The notes under the pieces are model-generated. The model searched no databases. It was not told the origin of the DNA and saw only the letters and a program-made list of their open reading frames with translations. The position numbers and the translations under genes were made by a program. DNA of 64,000 nt from Silicimonas sp963779765 (GTDB taxonomy: Bacteria; Pseudomonadota; Alphaproteobacteria; Rhodobacterales; Rhodobacteraceae), in the NCBI GenBank assembly GCA_963779765.1, contig CAVZZP010000002.1, positions 372,001-436,000 on the forward strand. Direction: 5' to 3'. Positions 16,285-26,013 of this stretch are shown in pieces; the stretch's first letter is position 1, and every line of letters begins with the position of its first letter.

Positions 16285-17766
16285 TCAGTCGATCTTGGGC
16301 ATCAGGCTGTCGAGGCTCGCCTTGGCGTCGCCATAGAACATCCGCGTGTTCTCTTTGTAGAACAGCGGGTTCTCGATCCCAGAATAGCCCGTGCCCTGCC
16401 CGCGCTTCGACACGAAGACCTGCTTGGCTTTCCAGACCTCCAGCACCGGCATACCGGCGATCGGAGAGTTCGGGTCGTCCTGCGCCGCCGGGTTCACGAT
16501 GTCGTTCGAGCCGATGACGATGGCGACGTCTGTCTTGGGAAAATCGTCGTTGATCTCGTCCATCTCAAGCACGATGTCGTAAGGCACCTTCGCCTCTGCC
16601 AGCAGCACGTTCATGTGCCCCGGAAGACGTCCCGCGACGGGGTGGATGGCGAAGCGAACCTCCTTGCCCTGCGCACGAAGTTTGCGCGTCAGTTCGCTGA
16701 CCGACTGCTGTGCCTGCGCCACCGCCATGCCGTAGCCCGGTATGATGATGATCGAATCCGCCTCGTTCAGCGCGGCCGCAACGCCATCCGCGTCGATGGC
16801 GATCTGCTCGCCCTCGATGTCCTGCGCGGGTCCCTGCGTGCCGCCGAAACCGCCAAGGATCACGCTGACGAAGTGCCGGTTCATCGCGCGGCACATGATG
16901 TAGGACAGGATCGCACCCGACGAGCCGACAAGTGCTCCGGTCACGATCAGGAGGTCGTTCCCGAGCGTGAAGCCGATCGCCGCCGCGGCCCAGCCGGAAT
17001 AGCTGTTCAGCATCGAGACGACGACAGGCATGTCGGCGCCGCCGATCCCCATGATCAGGTGCCAGCCGATGAAGCCCGCGATCAGCGAGACCAGAACCAT
17101 TGTCCAGATGCCCGCACCGTTGAAGTAGAGGAGCCCCAGGATCAAGCAGAGCGCCAAAGAGATCGCGTTCAGCCAGTGGCCCGAGATGAACGGCACGGGG
17201 CTTTCGTCCGAGGGCAGCATCAGCTTCTTCGGCTTGCCGTCGATCTTGCCCGCGAGCTTTCCGAAGGCGACGATGGAGCCGGTGAAGGTCACGGCCCCGA
17301 TGAAGATGCCGAGGAAGACCTCGACTTTCAGGATCGCAACCTCGGTCGGGTCCTTGTGCCAGAGCGTTTCGCCGAAGGCGGTCAGGTCGGCGGCGAAAAT
17401 GTTGACGCCCTGCGCCTTCATCTCGTTCACCGCGCTCAACATGATGTCGGCGTTGAGGCCGATGAACACCGCCGCGAGACCGACGAAAGAGTGCAGCGCC
17501 GCGACGAGTTGCGGCATCTCGGTCATCTGAACACGGCCAGCGACGTACTGGCCGGCGAAGGCGCCCGCCGCGATGGCGACGACGATGAGCCAGAGGTTCT
17601 GCACTCCCGGCGCCAGAACGGTCGCGAACACGGCGACGGCCATGCCGGCGATGCCGTACCAGACCGCGCGCTTGGCGCTTTCCTGGTTCGACAGCCCGCC
17701 AAGCGACAGGATGAACAGGACGGATGCCGCGATGTAGGCGGCAGAGACGAGTCCGTTGGACAGCAT
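16285..17766 (-). CDS. pntB: NAD(P) transhydrogenase subunit beta
   Basis: A 493-residue inner-membrane subunit of the proton-translocating transhydrogenase, which makes NADPH from NADH at the cost of the proton gradient. The N-terminal 260 residues hold about nine helices. The C-terminal NADP(H) domain (dIII) has I-P-G-Y-G-M-A-V-A-Q-A-Q and I-G-S-N-D-I-V-N-P-A-A, both family hallmarks. The start at 17766 has AGGAGG 5 bases upstream. It follows pntA by 13 bp and is surely cotranscribed. Complete, with no frame break. Confidence 0.95.
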   Translation of the reverse strand: MLSNGLVSAAYIAASVLFILSLGGLSNQESAKRAVWYGIAGMAVAVFATVLAPGVQNLWLIVVAIAAGAFAGQYVAGRVQMTEMPQLVAALHSFVGLAAVFIGLNADIMLSAVNEMKAQGVNIFAADLTAFGETLWHKDPTEVAILKVEVFLGIFIGAVTFTGSIVAFGKLAGKIDGKPKKLMLPSDESPVPFISGHWLNAISLALCLILGLLYFNGAGIWTMVLVSLIAGFIGWHLIMGIGGADMPVVVSMLNSYSGWAAAAIGFTLGNDLLIVTGALVGSSGAILSYIMCRAMNRHFVSVILGGFGGTQGPAQDIEGEQIAIDADGVAAALNEADSIIIIPGYGMAVAQAQQSVSELTRKLRAQGKEVRFAIHPVAGRLPGHMNVLLAEAKVPYDIVLEMDEINDDFPKTDVAIVIGSNDIVNPAAQDDPNSPIAGMPVLEVWKAKQVFVSKRGQGTGYSGIENPLFYKENTRMFYGDAKASLDSLMPKID

Positions 17767-17779
17767 GACTACCTCCTCC

Positions 17780-19351
17780 TCACGACTTCTGGAACATGGC
17801 AAGCATCCGGCGCGTGACCTGGAAGCCGCCGACGATGTTGATGGAAGCGATCAACACTCCCACGAAACTCAGCAGTACGACGAGCCAACTCGACGCCCCG
17901 ATTTGCAATAGCGCACCGACGACGATGATTCCGGAAATCGCGTTGGTTACGGCCATGAGCGGCGTGTGAAGCGCATGGGAGACGTTCCAGATCACCTGGA
18001 AGCCAACGAAGCACGCCAGCGCGAAGACGATGAAGTGCGACATGAAGCTTGCGGGCGCGTAGGCGCCGATCAGCAGCATGACGGCGGCGCCGACGACCAG
18101 CATCGTCACCTGCCGCTTCGTCGCGTCGGCAAAGTCGGCCTTCTCCTTCGCGCGGCGCTCTTCGACGGTCAGCTCCTTCGGCTTGTCCTTCTTCGGCTGC
18201 GCCGCGATGGCAGGAACCTTCGGAGGCGGGGGCGGCCAGGTGATGTCGCCGCCATGCGTGACGGTGGCCCCCCGGATCACGTCGTCCTCCATGTTGTGGA
18301 CCACCTGCCCGTCCTTGCCGGGCGTGAGGTCCGTCATCATGTGGCGCACGTTCGTCGAATAGAGGAGCGAGGACTGCGTCGCCATGCGCGACGGGAAGTC
18401 AGTGTAGCCGACGATGGTGACCCCGTTGTCGGTGACGATCTTCTGGTCCTTGACGGTCAGCTCGCAGTTGCCGCCGCGTTCGGCGGCGAGGTCGACGATG
18501 ACCGAACCCGGCTTCATCGCCTCGACCATGTCCTGCGTCCAGAGAACCGGCGCGTCACGGCCGGGGATCAGTGCAGTCGTGATGACGATATCCACCTCCG
18601 GGGCAAGCTCTCGGAACTTCTCAAGCTGCTTTTCACGGAATTCGGGACTGGACGGCGCGGCGTAGCCGCCTGTCGCAGCGCCATCCTGCGACGTCTCCTC
18701 GAAGTCGAGGTAGACGAATTGCGCGCCCATGCTCTCGATCTGCTCGGCCACCTCGGGACGGACGTCGAAGGCATAGGTGATCGCGCCGAGCGAGGTCGCC
18801 GTGCCGATTGCGGCAAGTCCCGCAACGCCCGCGCCGATGACGAGCACCTTGGCAGGCGGCACTTTGCCCGCCGCCGTGATCTGGCCGGTGAAGAAGCGGC
18901 CGAAGTTGTTTCCCGCTTCGATCACAGCACGATAGCCGGCGATGTTCGCCATGGACGACAGCGCGTCCATCTTCTGCGCGCGGCTGATGCGGGGCACCAT
19001 GTCCATCGCGATGACGTTGGCGCCCTGCGTCTTTGCAGTTTCCATGAGAGGGCCGTTCTGCGCCGGCCAGAAGAACGAGATGAGGGTCTGCCCCTCCTTC
19101 AGCTTCTTCGTCTCGGCCTCGGAGGGCGGCTGGACCTTGGCGACGATATCGGCCTCTTTCCAAAGGTTCGCGCCCGTGACGACCTTGACGCCTGCCTCCT
19201 GGTAGGCCGCGTCCGTAAAGCCGGCCTTCTCGCCGGCGCCCTTTTCGATCAGGCAGTCATAGCCAAGCTTCTGAAGGTCCCTGGCGCTTTGGGGCGTCAT
19301 CGCCACGCGCGCCTCTCCCGTCGCCAATTCCTTCGGCGCTCCGATTCTCAT
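17780..19351 (-). CDS. pntA: NAD(P) transhydrogenase subunit alpha
   Basis: A 523-residue alpha subunit with the NAD(H) domain dI (residues about 1-380; starts MRIGAPKELATGEARVAMTP; V-I-G-A-G-V-A-G-L-A-A nucleotide motif) fused to the four-helix membrane part (about 430-523). Some alphaproteobacteria split this into PntAA/PntAB, but here it is one chain as in E. coli. A charged, proline-rich linker with P-P-P-P-P joins the parts. The start at 19351 has a G-rich site upstream; a second ATG is three codons earlier. The 176-bp gap to divergent kynU holds stacked inverted repeats. Confidence 0.94.
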   Translation of the reverse strand: MRIGAPKELATGEARVAMTPQSARDLQKLGYDCLIEKGAGEKAGFTDAAYQEAGVKVVTGANLWKEADIVAKVQPPSEAETKKLKEGQTLISFFWPAQNGPLMETAKTQGANVIAMDMVPRISRAQKMDALSSMANIAGYRAVIEAGNNFGRFFTGQITAAGKVPPAKVLVIGAGVAGLAAIGTATSLGAITYAFDVRPEVAEQIESMGAQFVYLDFEETSQDGAATGGYAAPSSPEFREKQLEKFRELAPEVDIVITTALIPGRDAPVLWTQDMVEAMKPGSVIVDLAAERGGNCELTVKDQKIVTDNGVTIVGYTDFPSRMATQSSLLYSTNVRHMMTDLTPGKDGQVVHNMEDDVIRGATVTHGGDITWPPPPPKVPAIAAQPKKDKPKELTVEERRAKEKADFADATKRQVTMLVVGAAVMLLIGAYAPASFMSHFIVFALACFVGFQVIWNVSHALHTPLMAVTNAISGIIVVGALLQIGASSWLVVLLSFVGVLIASINIVGGFQVTRRMLAMFQKS

Positions 19352-19440
19352 GGGTCGCATCCCCCCGTTAGGTGGCCGTCCGGTACGACGCCCGCCCAAC
19401 CTGTCTAAAGGCGGCCCCACAGTTTGCCAAGCGCTTGGAA

Positions 19441-19472
19441 CTGCGCCTTTTGGCGCAGGTATACCGTATACC
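19441..19472. promoter_or_regulatory. Two adjoining inverted repeats upstream of kynU and pntA
   Basis: CTGCGCC-TTTT-GGCGCAG (19441-19458) runs directly into GGTATAC-C-GTATACC (19458-19472). Both are perfect. The second has the GT...AC symmetry of GntR-family operators and is centred about 63 bp before the kynU ATG. Candidate operator for kynU, pntA or both. Confidence 0.45.
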
Positions 19473-19527
19473 ACCGCATTCAGCGAGGCGCCGACTGGTG
19501 CGTGCCCGAGCGGCACGCTAGGACTGG

Positions 19528-20724
19528 ATGATGATCGATTTCGCTGCCACTCGCCGCTTCTTCGACCTCCCCGAGGGGTTGGTCTACATGGACGGCAATT
19601 CGCTTGGACCCTTGCCGCGCGCGGCGTTGCGGCGTCTCGAGCGCGCGACCCGGGACGAATGGGGCGGAATGCTCATCACTGCCTGGAACCGCGCGGGGTG
19701 GATGAACATGCCCCGCCGCCTCGGCGACCGCATCGCCCGTCTGATCGGCGCGCCCGAGGGATCGGTGGTGGTCGGTGACACCCTGTCGATCCGGCTTTGG
19801 CAGGCGCTTGCCGCCGCCCTGGACCTGAATCCCGACCGGCGGGTGATCCTCAGCGATTCCGGTAACTTCCCGTCTGACCTTTACATGGCGCAGGGGCTGA
19901 TCCGCACGCTCGGTCGCGGGCACGAGTTGCGCGTAGTCGACCCCGACGATGTCGAGAGTGCCATCGATGACACCGTGGCCGTCGTGATGCTGACCGAGGT
20001 CGACTATCGGACGGGACGATTACACAACATGGCCGACCTTAGCGCGCGGGCGCGGGCCGTAGGCGCGCTGACGGTTTGGGACCTCGCCCATTCCGCTGGA
20101 GCCATCCCGGTCGACGTGGCGGGAGCCGGTGCGGATTTCGCTGTCGGCTGCACCTACAAGTACCTCAATGGTGGGCCGGGAGCCCCGGCTTTCATCCACG
20201 TCGCACCACATCACCTGCCGAACGTCGCCCCTGCCCTGGCCGGTTGGCTTGGCCATCGCGCGCCTTTTGACTTTGACCCGGACTACCGGCCGGCGGACGG
20301 AATCGACCGGATGCGCGTCGGCACTCCACCTGTCCTGCAAATGGCTGCTCTCGATGCCGCACTGGATATATGGGACGGCATCGACATGAACGACATCAGA
20401 CGGAGGTCGATCGAGTTGTCGAAGCGTTTCGTTCGTGCCGTCCTCGAGGGCTGTCCCGACCTCACGCTTGCCTCGCCAGAGGATCCGAATGCGCGCGGCA
20501 GCCAGATTTCGTTCCGCCATCCACAAGGTTACGCCGTCATGCAGGCCCTGATCGACGTCGGAGTCGTTGGAGATTTCCGGGCACCCGACCTTCTTCGGTT
20601 CGGGATCACGCCGCTCTACTTGGTTGAGGACGACATCGACCGGGCGGCAGTTGCGCTCGCAAAAATACTCGACTCGAGAAGCTGGGACGACCCGCGCTTT
20701 CACCGCCGTTCCCCAGTAACCTGA
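19528..20724 (+). CDS. kynU: Kynureninase
   Basis: A 398-residue class V PLP enzyme that hydrolyses kynurenine to anthranilate and alanine in tryptophan breakdown. Conserved features are Y-M-D-G-N-S-L-G-P-L-P near residue 20, W-D-L-A-H-S-A-G (PLP-ring Asp), PLP lysine Lys211 in C-T-Y-K-Y-L-N-G-G-P-G and R-M-R-V-G-T-P-P later. Two successive ATGs start the frame. kynA and kynB are not adjacent. Upstream inverted repeats suggest regulation. A weak hairpin (ACCCCC/GGGGGT) about 20 bp after the stop may be its terminator. Confidence 0.9.
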   Translation: MMIDFAATRRFFDLPEGLVYMDGNSLGPLPRAALRRLERATRDEWGGMLITAWNRAGWMNMPRRLGDRIARLIGAPEGSVVVGDTLSIRLWQALAAALDLNPDRRVILSDSGNFPSDLYMAQGLIRTLGRGHELRVVDPDDVESAIDDTVAVVMLTEVDYRTGRLHNMADLSARARAVGALTVWDLAHSAGAIPVDVAGAGADFAVGCTYKYLNGGPGAPAFIHVAPHHLPNVAPALAGWLGHRAPFDFDPDYRPADGIDRMRVGTPPVLQMAALDAALDIWDGIDMNDIRRRSIELSKRFVRAVLEGCPDLTLASPEDPNARGSQISFRHPQGYAVMQALIDVGVVGDFRAPDLLRFGITPLYLVEDDIDRAAVALAKILDSRSWDDPRFHRRSPVT

Positions 20725-20910
20725 CGCCCTCGGAACCCCCACTACATCTTGGGGGTGAACAAGAAGCGATGCATACGTCTTGCGACATTTCACAAGCTGA
20801 TGCAGGGTCAGGTTTAACGATTCCTTTTCGCCTTGCTGCCAACTCGCGCGGAACGGAAGACGACAAGAAACTGGGGGCAAGCGGCATCACTGCCGCGGGA
20901 GTAGTCTGTC

Positions 20911-22893
20911 ATGCCTGTCGGCTATCGCGTCAATTTGGGCGGCAACACGCTTGATCCCGGCGATTCCGTCGGCACCACCCCAATCACTTTCACCACGGCG
21001 CAGACCATCGGAACGGGGAACTGGTCCTACACCTATTTCAACGGCTTCTTCAATGTGAACACCAGCGGCGGAGGCACCTACTACCTCGCCACTGACGGCT
21101 ACGTCTATTTCGATCCCAGTGCCTCGAACGCCAACTCGCGAACCATCGTCACGGCCCAGACGACGGCAACCCCGGCCTACACCGGTCCGATTTACGGCAC
21201 GACGGGCAACGACGCCGCGCTGAACGGCACCGACGGCGACGATACGATCTATGGAGGCAACCTTCCAAACCCGACAACGGGCACGGGCAACGACACGATC
21301 TCTGGCCGCGCCGGCGACGATACGATTTTCGGAGGCGATGGTGCGGACGTGATTTCCGGCGGGACGGGCTCGGACAGCATCCTGGGCGGTTCTGGTAACG
21401 ACACGCTGGACGGCGGTGGCGGAGCGGCGACCTCTCTGCGGGCCGAGGAGTCGCTGAACTGGAACCTGCAGGGCGCGGACGAGGCGGGACTTGAAGCGGG
21501 CTTCACTCAGAACACCGGCGCTGTCTCTGTGGCCTTTTCTTACGCCGACGACGGCGCCGGCAACTCGGCTCAGGTCGAAACCGGATCGGCGCAGTATGTC
21601 GCGGGGGGCGAACCCTTTGCGACCAACTCTTCGCTCGAGCTGCGAGGCACCGGCACCGGCCCTACGTCGACCGCGATCCTGGAATTTTCAGGCAACGATC
21701 CTGACATATCGGACGAAGTCGCCAACGTTCGCTTCCGCATAAACGACGTCGATACCGGCGGCTGGCAGGACCGGATCGTGATCCTGGCCTATGACGCGGA
21801 CGGCAATTCCGTGCCGGTCACGCTGACGGCGGCGGGCAACGACACGGTCTCGGGGAACACGATCACATCCGGCCCCGGCGGCGACAGCTCGAACGAGGCC
21901 GCCGGCTCGGTCCTCGTGCAAATCGCAGGACCGGTGGCACGGATCGAAATCGTCTATTCGAACCTCGCCGCCAGCAGCCAGCTCATCTTCGTCACCGATA
22001 TTCACTTCCAGCCGATCGAGATCGACGGAGCCGATACGCTGGACGGTGGTACGGGAAACGATGCGATCGTCCTCGGCGGCGGCGACATCGGACGCGGCGG
22101 CGACGGGAACGACACCTTCACCATCAATGGGGCAGCGCTGACGGGGGCGGCCATCACCGTGGTCGGCGGCGAGGGCGCGGAAACCGGAGCGGGCGATACG
22201 CTCGACCTCACAGGCGTCCTCCAGAAGGGATCCATCGTCTATTCCAATCTCGACGACGGCGCGGGCGGCCTTTCGGGCACCGCGACGCTGATCGACGGAT
22301 CGGTCCTCACCTTCTCGGAAATCGAAACGATCATCTGCTTCACGGCGGGCACAATGATCCGCACGCCGGGCGGCGAGAGACCGATCGAGACGCTCAAGCC
22401 GGGTGACATGGTCACGACACTGGATCGTGGCGCGCAGCCATTGCGCTGGATCGGACGCCGCACCGTGCCTGCGACAGGGGTTCTTGCGCCAATCCGCTTC
22501 GCCACCGGAAGCTATGGCAACCACCGCGATCTTCTGGTGTCGCCGCAGCACAGGATGCTATGCCGGGGTTATGCGGCGCAGCTTCTGTTCGGCGAAACCG
22601 AGGTGCTGGCCCCCGCGAAATCCCTCGTCGACGACTTTCAGGTGACGATCGACTACGGCGGGATGGTGACCTACGTCCACATGCTGTTCGACCGGCACGA
22701 GATCGTCATAGCGAACGGCGCCCCGTCCGAAAGCTTCTATCCAGGCAGTTGCGGCCTCGACAGCCTGTCCGATCCGTCGCGGGATGAGTTGTTCAGGCTT
22801 TTTCCGGCCCTTCGGTCGGATGCGGGATCCTATGGACCCGCAAGCCGGACCTGCTTGAAGGGTTCGGAAGCGCGCGCGCTGGCTTTCGCCTGA
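20911..22893 (+). CDS. RTX calcium-binding protein with C-terminal Hint domain
   Basis: A 660-residue secreted-type protein without Sec signal. Residues about 95-170 carry RTX nonapeptide-like repeats (G-T-D-G-D-D-T-I-Y-G-G, G-G-D-G-A-D-V-I-S-G-G), and another block lies at about 385-415. Residues 475 to about 620 form a Hedgehog/intein (Hint) domain starting C-F-T-A-G-T-M-I-R-T-P-G-G, with L-V-S-P-Q-H-R-M-L later. Such RTX-Hint proteins are common in Rhodobacteraceae and are probably exported by type I secretion; no secretion gene is nearby. Cys476 is the expected splicing/cleavage nucleophile. Role unknown. 186 bp of gene-free DNA precede it. Confidence 0.8.
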   Translation: MPVGYRVNLGGNTLDPGDSVGTTPITFTTAQTIGTGNWSYTYFNGFFNVNTSGGGTYYLATDGYVYFDPSASNANSRTIVTAQTTATPAYTGPIYGTTGNDAALNGTDGDDTIYGGNLPNPTTGTGNDTISGRAGDDTIFGGDGADVISGGTGSDSILGGSGNDTLDGGGGAATSLRAEESLNWNLQGADEAGLEAGFTQNTGAVSVAFSYADDGAGNSAQVETGSAQYVAGGEPFATNSSLELRGTGTGPTSTAILEFSGNDPDISDEVANVRFRINDVDTGGWQDRIVILAYDADGNSVPVTLTAAGNDTVSGNTITSGPGGDSSNEAAGSVLVQIAGPVARIEIVYSNLAASSQLIFVTDIHFQPIEIDGADTLDGGTGNDAIVLGGGDIGRGGDGNDTFTINGAALTGAAITVVGGEGAETGAGDTLDLTGVLQKGSIVYSNLDDGAGGLSGTATLIDGSVLTFSEIETIICFTAGTMIRTPGGERPIETLKPGDMVTTLDRGAQPLRWIGRRTVPATGVLAPIRFATGSYGNHRDLLVSPQHRMLCRGYAAQLLFGETEVLAPAKSLVDDFQVTIDYGGMVTYVHMLFDRHEIVIANGAPSESFYPGSCGLDSLSDPSRDELFRLFPALRSDAGSYGPASRTCLKGSEARALAFA

Positions 22894-22938
22894 GGCGACG
22901 AGACGTCGCCGCGGAAAGTCACGGCGGCTCTCCGTGAC
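22894..22938. terminator. Two hairpins between convergent genes
   Basis: GGCGACG-AGA-CGTCGCC (22894-22910) and GTCACGG-CGGCTCT-CCGTGAC (22918-22938), both perfect, fill the gap between the RTX-Hint gene and the amidotransferase gene. Probably they end both transcripts. Confidence 0.55.
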
Positions 22939-22945
22939 AAGGTCG

Positions 22946-23716
22946 TCAGGCGCTCTTCAGCCTCGCGGGACGGTCGCCCTTGGCCCAGGACCGGGCCGCA
23001 TCGCCGAACGCTTCGAAAAGCGGCTTCGAGACCGGATCCTGGTCGGCCTTGTATTCCGGGTGCCACTGCACGCCGAGCGCAAAGCCAGGCGCGCCCTCGA
23101 CATAGATCGCCTCAGGCGTGCCGTCGGGTGCATGGCCGTCGATCACGATCCGCTCGCCCTTTGCCTTGATCCCCTGCCCGTGCAGCGTGTTGGTCATCAC
23201 CTTCGGCTTGCCGAACAGACGATGGAACACGCCGCCTTCGGTCAGCGTCACCTCGTGCCGAAGCTCGAACTTCTGCTCGATGGTGCCGTCGGGCGGCATA
23301 CGGTGGTTCATGCGGCCCGGAAGCTCGCGGATTTCGGGATAGAGCGAACCGCCCATGGCGACGTTCAGCTCCTGAAATCCGCGACATATGGCCAGGATCG
23401 GCTGCCCCTCTGCCACGCACTCGCGGATCAGGCGCAGGGCGAGACGGTCGCGCGAGCGGTCAAAGGTGCCGTGCGCCGGCGTCTCGTCCTCGCCGTATTC
23501 TTCGGGGTGGACGTTGGCGCGGCCGCCGGTGAAGACGAAGCCGTCGCAGACGCGCCGAAGCTCGGCCAGATCTACAAGATCGGGGCAGCTCGGAACGATG
23601 AGGGGCAGCGCACCGGCGACGTGCCGCACCGCCCAGCTGTTCATCTGACCGCCGACATGGACGGGGTACTGATCGTTCATGAGGTACGAGTTACCGATGA
23701 TACCGACGACCGCCAT
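22946..23716 (-). CDS. Class I glutamine amidotransferase, PuuD-like gamma-glutamyl hydrolase
   Basis: A 256-residue peptidase C26/PuuD-family protein. The nucleophile is the Cys in L-A-I-C-R-G-F-Q-E-L-N, the catalytic His lies in V-Q-W-H-P-E-Y, and F-T-G-G-R-A-N-V-H-P marks the oxyanion region. PuuD relatives hydrolyse gamma-glutamyl-GABA in putrescine breakdown; no other puu gene is here, so the substrate is uncertain. The start at 23716 is followed by A-V-V-G-I-I-G-N, the expected first strand. It faces glcB in the same orientation, 116 bp downstream of it. Confidence 0.8.
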   Translation of the reverse strand: MAVVGIIGNSYLMNDQYPVHVGGQMNSWAVRHVAGALPLIVPSCPDLVDLAELRRVCDGFVFTGGRANVHPEEYGEDETPAHGTFDRSRDRLALRLIRECVAEGQPILAICRGFQELNVAMGGSLYPEIRELPGRMNHRMPPDGTIEQKFELRHEVTLTEGGVFHRLFGKPKVMTNTLHGQGIKAKGERIVIDGHAPDGTPEAIYVEGAPGFALGVQWHPEYKADQDPVSKPLFEAFGDAARSWAKGDRPARLKSA

Positions 23717-23832
23717 GTGGACTTTATCCTTTCCGAGCCCTTGGCCCCAGTCTTGCCGAAACTTGGAGGAACGGCAATCCAATCGCACAGATCAGTGAAG
23801 AAACGCCTGAAATCGTGGCGTTTCCGCCTGCC

Positions 23833-25953
23833 TCAGCCCTGTTTGAGCTCAAGGCGGCGGCGGTGCAGGATCGGCTCGGTATAGCCCGACGGCTGGTCGA
23901 TCCCTTCGAAGACGAGGTCCGAGGCCGCCTGGAACGCCACACCGTCGAAGCCGGGTGCCATCGGGCGGTAAGCCTGGTCGTCCGCGTTCTGGGCATCGAC
24001 CTTGACCGCCATGCGCTTCAGCGCGTCGCGCACCTCGGCCTCGCTCACCACGCCGTGGCGCAGCCAGTTCGCAAGTGCCTGCGAGGAAATCCGGCAAGTC
24101 GCGCGATCCTCCATGAGGCCCACGTCGTGGATGTCGGGCACCGTCGAGCAGCCGACCCCCTGGTCGATCCAGCGCACGACGTATCCCAGGATGCCTTGCG
24201 CGTTGTTTTCGACCTCGGCACGGATCTCGTCGTCCGACCAGCGCGCATTGCCGGCGAGCGGGATCGTCAGGAGGTCGTCGAGCGAGCCGCGCGGGCCCTG
24301 CGCGGCGATCTCGCGCTGGCGTTCGAAAACGTCGGTCTCGTGGTAATGCGTGGCGTGCAGCGTCGCCGCCGTCGGCGACGGCACCCAGGCCGTGTTCGCG
24401 CCAGCCTTCGGGTGTGCGCCCTTCTCGGCCAGCATGTTCGCCATCCGGTTCGGCATCGCCCACATTCCCTTGCCGATCTGAGCGCGACCCGACAGCCCGC
24501 AGGCAAGTCCGATGTCGACATTCCGATCCTCATAGGAGTTGATCCAGGCCGTGTCCTTCATGTCGCCCTTGCGGATCATGGGTCCGGCTTCCATCGACGT
24601 ACGGATCTCGTCGCCCGTGCGGTCGAGAAAGCCTGTATTGATGAAGGCCACGCGGTCCTTGGCGGCGCGGATGCACTCCTTGAGGTTGGCGCTCGTCCGC
24701 CGCTCCTCATCCATGATCCCCAGCTTCACGGTATTGGCGGACAGACCTAGCATCGACTCGACCTGGTCGAAAACCCGACAGGAGAACGCGGTTTCCTCGG
24801 GCCCGTGCAACTTGGGTTTCACAACGTAAATCGAGCCTTCGAGGCTGTTTTTACGGGGATCGGCGACAGGCTTCTTCAGGTCGTGCATGGCGATCAGCAC
24901 CGTGACAGCCGCATCCATCAGGCCTTCGTGGATCTCGTCGCCGGATTCGAGACGTATCGCGGGGTTCGTCATCAGAAGCCCCACGTTCCGCACCAGCATG
25001 AGCGCGCGACGACGGACACGCACTTCTCCCGAGTCCGACTCGAAGGCATCGTCGGGCACAAGGGCGCGGGTGAAGGTCCGTCCGCCCTTCGTGACCTTCT
25101 CGGTGAGGTCGCCCTTCATCAGGCCCAGCCAATTGCGATAAGCGACGATCTTGTCCGCGGCGTCGACGCAGGCGACGAAGTCTTCGAGATCCATGATGGC
25201 CGTCACCGCAGCTTCGAGCTTGACGTCGGCGAGGCCGATGAGGTCGGATGCGGCGATCTCGGTTCCGGTGCTGAAATCAAGTATGATCCCCAGACCGTTG
25301 TGGCGGAACAGGAATTCGCTTCCCTTGGAGCCAAGGAGGAGGGCTTCGTCCTTCAACTTTGGAAAGGGCCGACCGTCCAGAGCGTCGGCCTTTGCCGCCA
25401 GCGCCCAAGACCCCTTCTCCAGCGGAAGGGCCTGATCCAGAAATGCCTTTGCCCAGGCGACGACGCGACCGCCTCGGAGGGCGTCGTATCCACCACCTTC
25501 AGGGGCGTCACCAAGCGCATCGGTGCCGTAGAGCGCGTCGTAAAGCGATCCCCATCGCGCATTGGCCGCGTTCAGCGCATATCGCGCGTTCGTGACCGGC
25601 ACGACCAGTTGGGGTCCTGGAATCGACGCGATCTCGGCGTCCGTGCCTTCGGTGCCGATCGAGAAGTCAGGTCCCTCCGGCACGAGGTAGCCCATATCCT
25701 CCAGCATGGCCCGATAGGCCGGCATGTTGGAGACAGGCCCCGGATTATCACGGTGCCACGCGTCGAGCTTGCCTTGAAGTGCCGCCCTCTTGTCCAGAAG
25801 CGCGCGATTCTCGCCAGCCATGTCGTGGGCAATACGGCTCAGTCCGCTCCAGAAAGTCGCAGGATCTATCCCGGTGCCGGGAAGGGCCTCCTCCTCGAGG
25901 AATGCGGCGAGATCCGCCGCAACCTGAAGCCTGTGCCGTTCGACTCGCGCCAT
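23833..25953 (-). CDS. glcB: Malate synthase G
   Basis: A 706-residue isoform G malate synthase, the usual length, condensing glyoxylate with acetyl-CoA to malate. Diagnostic stretches are I-M-D-L-E-D-F-V-A-C-V-D, G-I-M-D-E-E-R-R-T-S-A-N-L and A-W-V-P-S-P-T-A-A-T-L-H-A-T-H-Y-H. CAGGAGA lies 7 bases before the ATG. No isocitrate lyase or glycolate oxidase gene is in the window. With serine-glyoxylate aminotransferase it suggests glyoxylate is an important intermediate. The opposite strand has a long open frame with no family features. Confidence 0.95.
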   Translation of the reverse strand: MARVERHRLQVAADLAAFLEEEALPGTGIDPATFWSGLSRIAHDMAGENRALLDKRAALQGKLDAWHRDNPGPVSNMPAYRAMLEDMGYLVPEGPDFSIGTEGTDAEIASIPGPQLVVPVTNARYALNAANARWGSLYDALYGTDALGDAPEGGGYDALRGGRVVAWAKAFLDQALPLEKGSWALAAKADALDGRPFPKLKDEALLLGSKGSEFLFRHNGLGIILDFSTGTEIAASDLIGLADVKLEAAVTAIMDLEDFVACVDAADKIVAYRNWLGLMKGDLTEKVTKGGRTFTRALVPDDAFESDSGEVRVRRRALMLVRNVGLLMTNPAIRLESGDEIHEGLMDAAVTVLIAMHDLKKPVADPRKNSLEGSIYVVKPKLHGPEETAFSCRVFDQVESMLGLSANTVKLGIMDEERRTSANLKECIRAAKDRVAFINTGFLDRTGDEIRTSMEAGPMIRKGDMKDTAWINSYEDRNVDIGLACGLSGRAQIGKGMWAMPNRMANMLAEKGAHPKAGANTAWVPSPTAATLHATHYHETDVFERQREIAAQGPRGSLDDLLTIPLAGNARWSDDEIRAEVENNAQGILGYVVRWIDQGVGCSTVPDIHDVGLMEDRATCRISSQALANWLRHGVVSEAEVRDALKRMAVKVDAQNADDQAYRPMAPGFDGVAFQAASDLVFEGIDQPSGYTEPILHRRRLELKQG

Positions 25954-26013
25954 GCCTATCTCTCCTGCTTTTGAATACGACGGTCGAAGCTAGGCCCCGA
26001 ATGCGAAAAGGAA

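Noticed and set aside
17966..19408. A 480-codon open frame opposite pntA
   Set aside because: Antisense to a complete pntA. The His/Arg/Asp/Gly-rich translation is typical of shadows.
24805..25974. A 389-codon open frame opposite glcB
   Set aside because: It lies fully antisense to an intact malate synthase G. Its sequence has the composition of a reverse-complement shadow in high-GC DNA and no family motifs.
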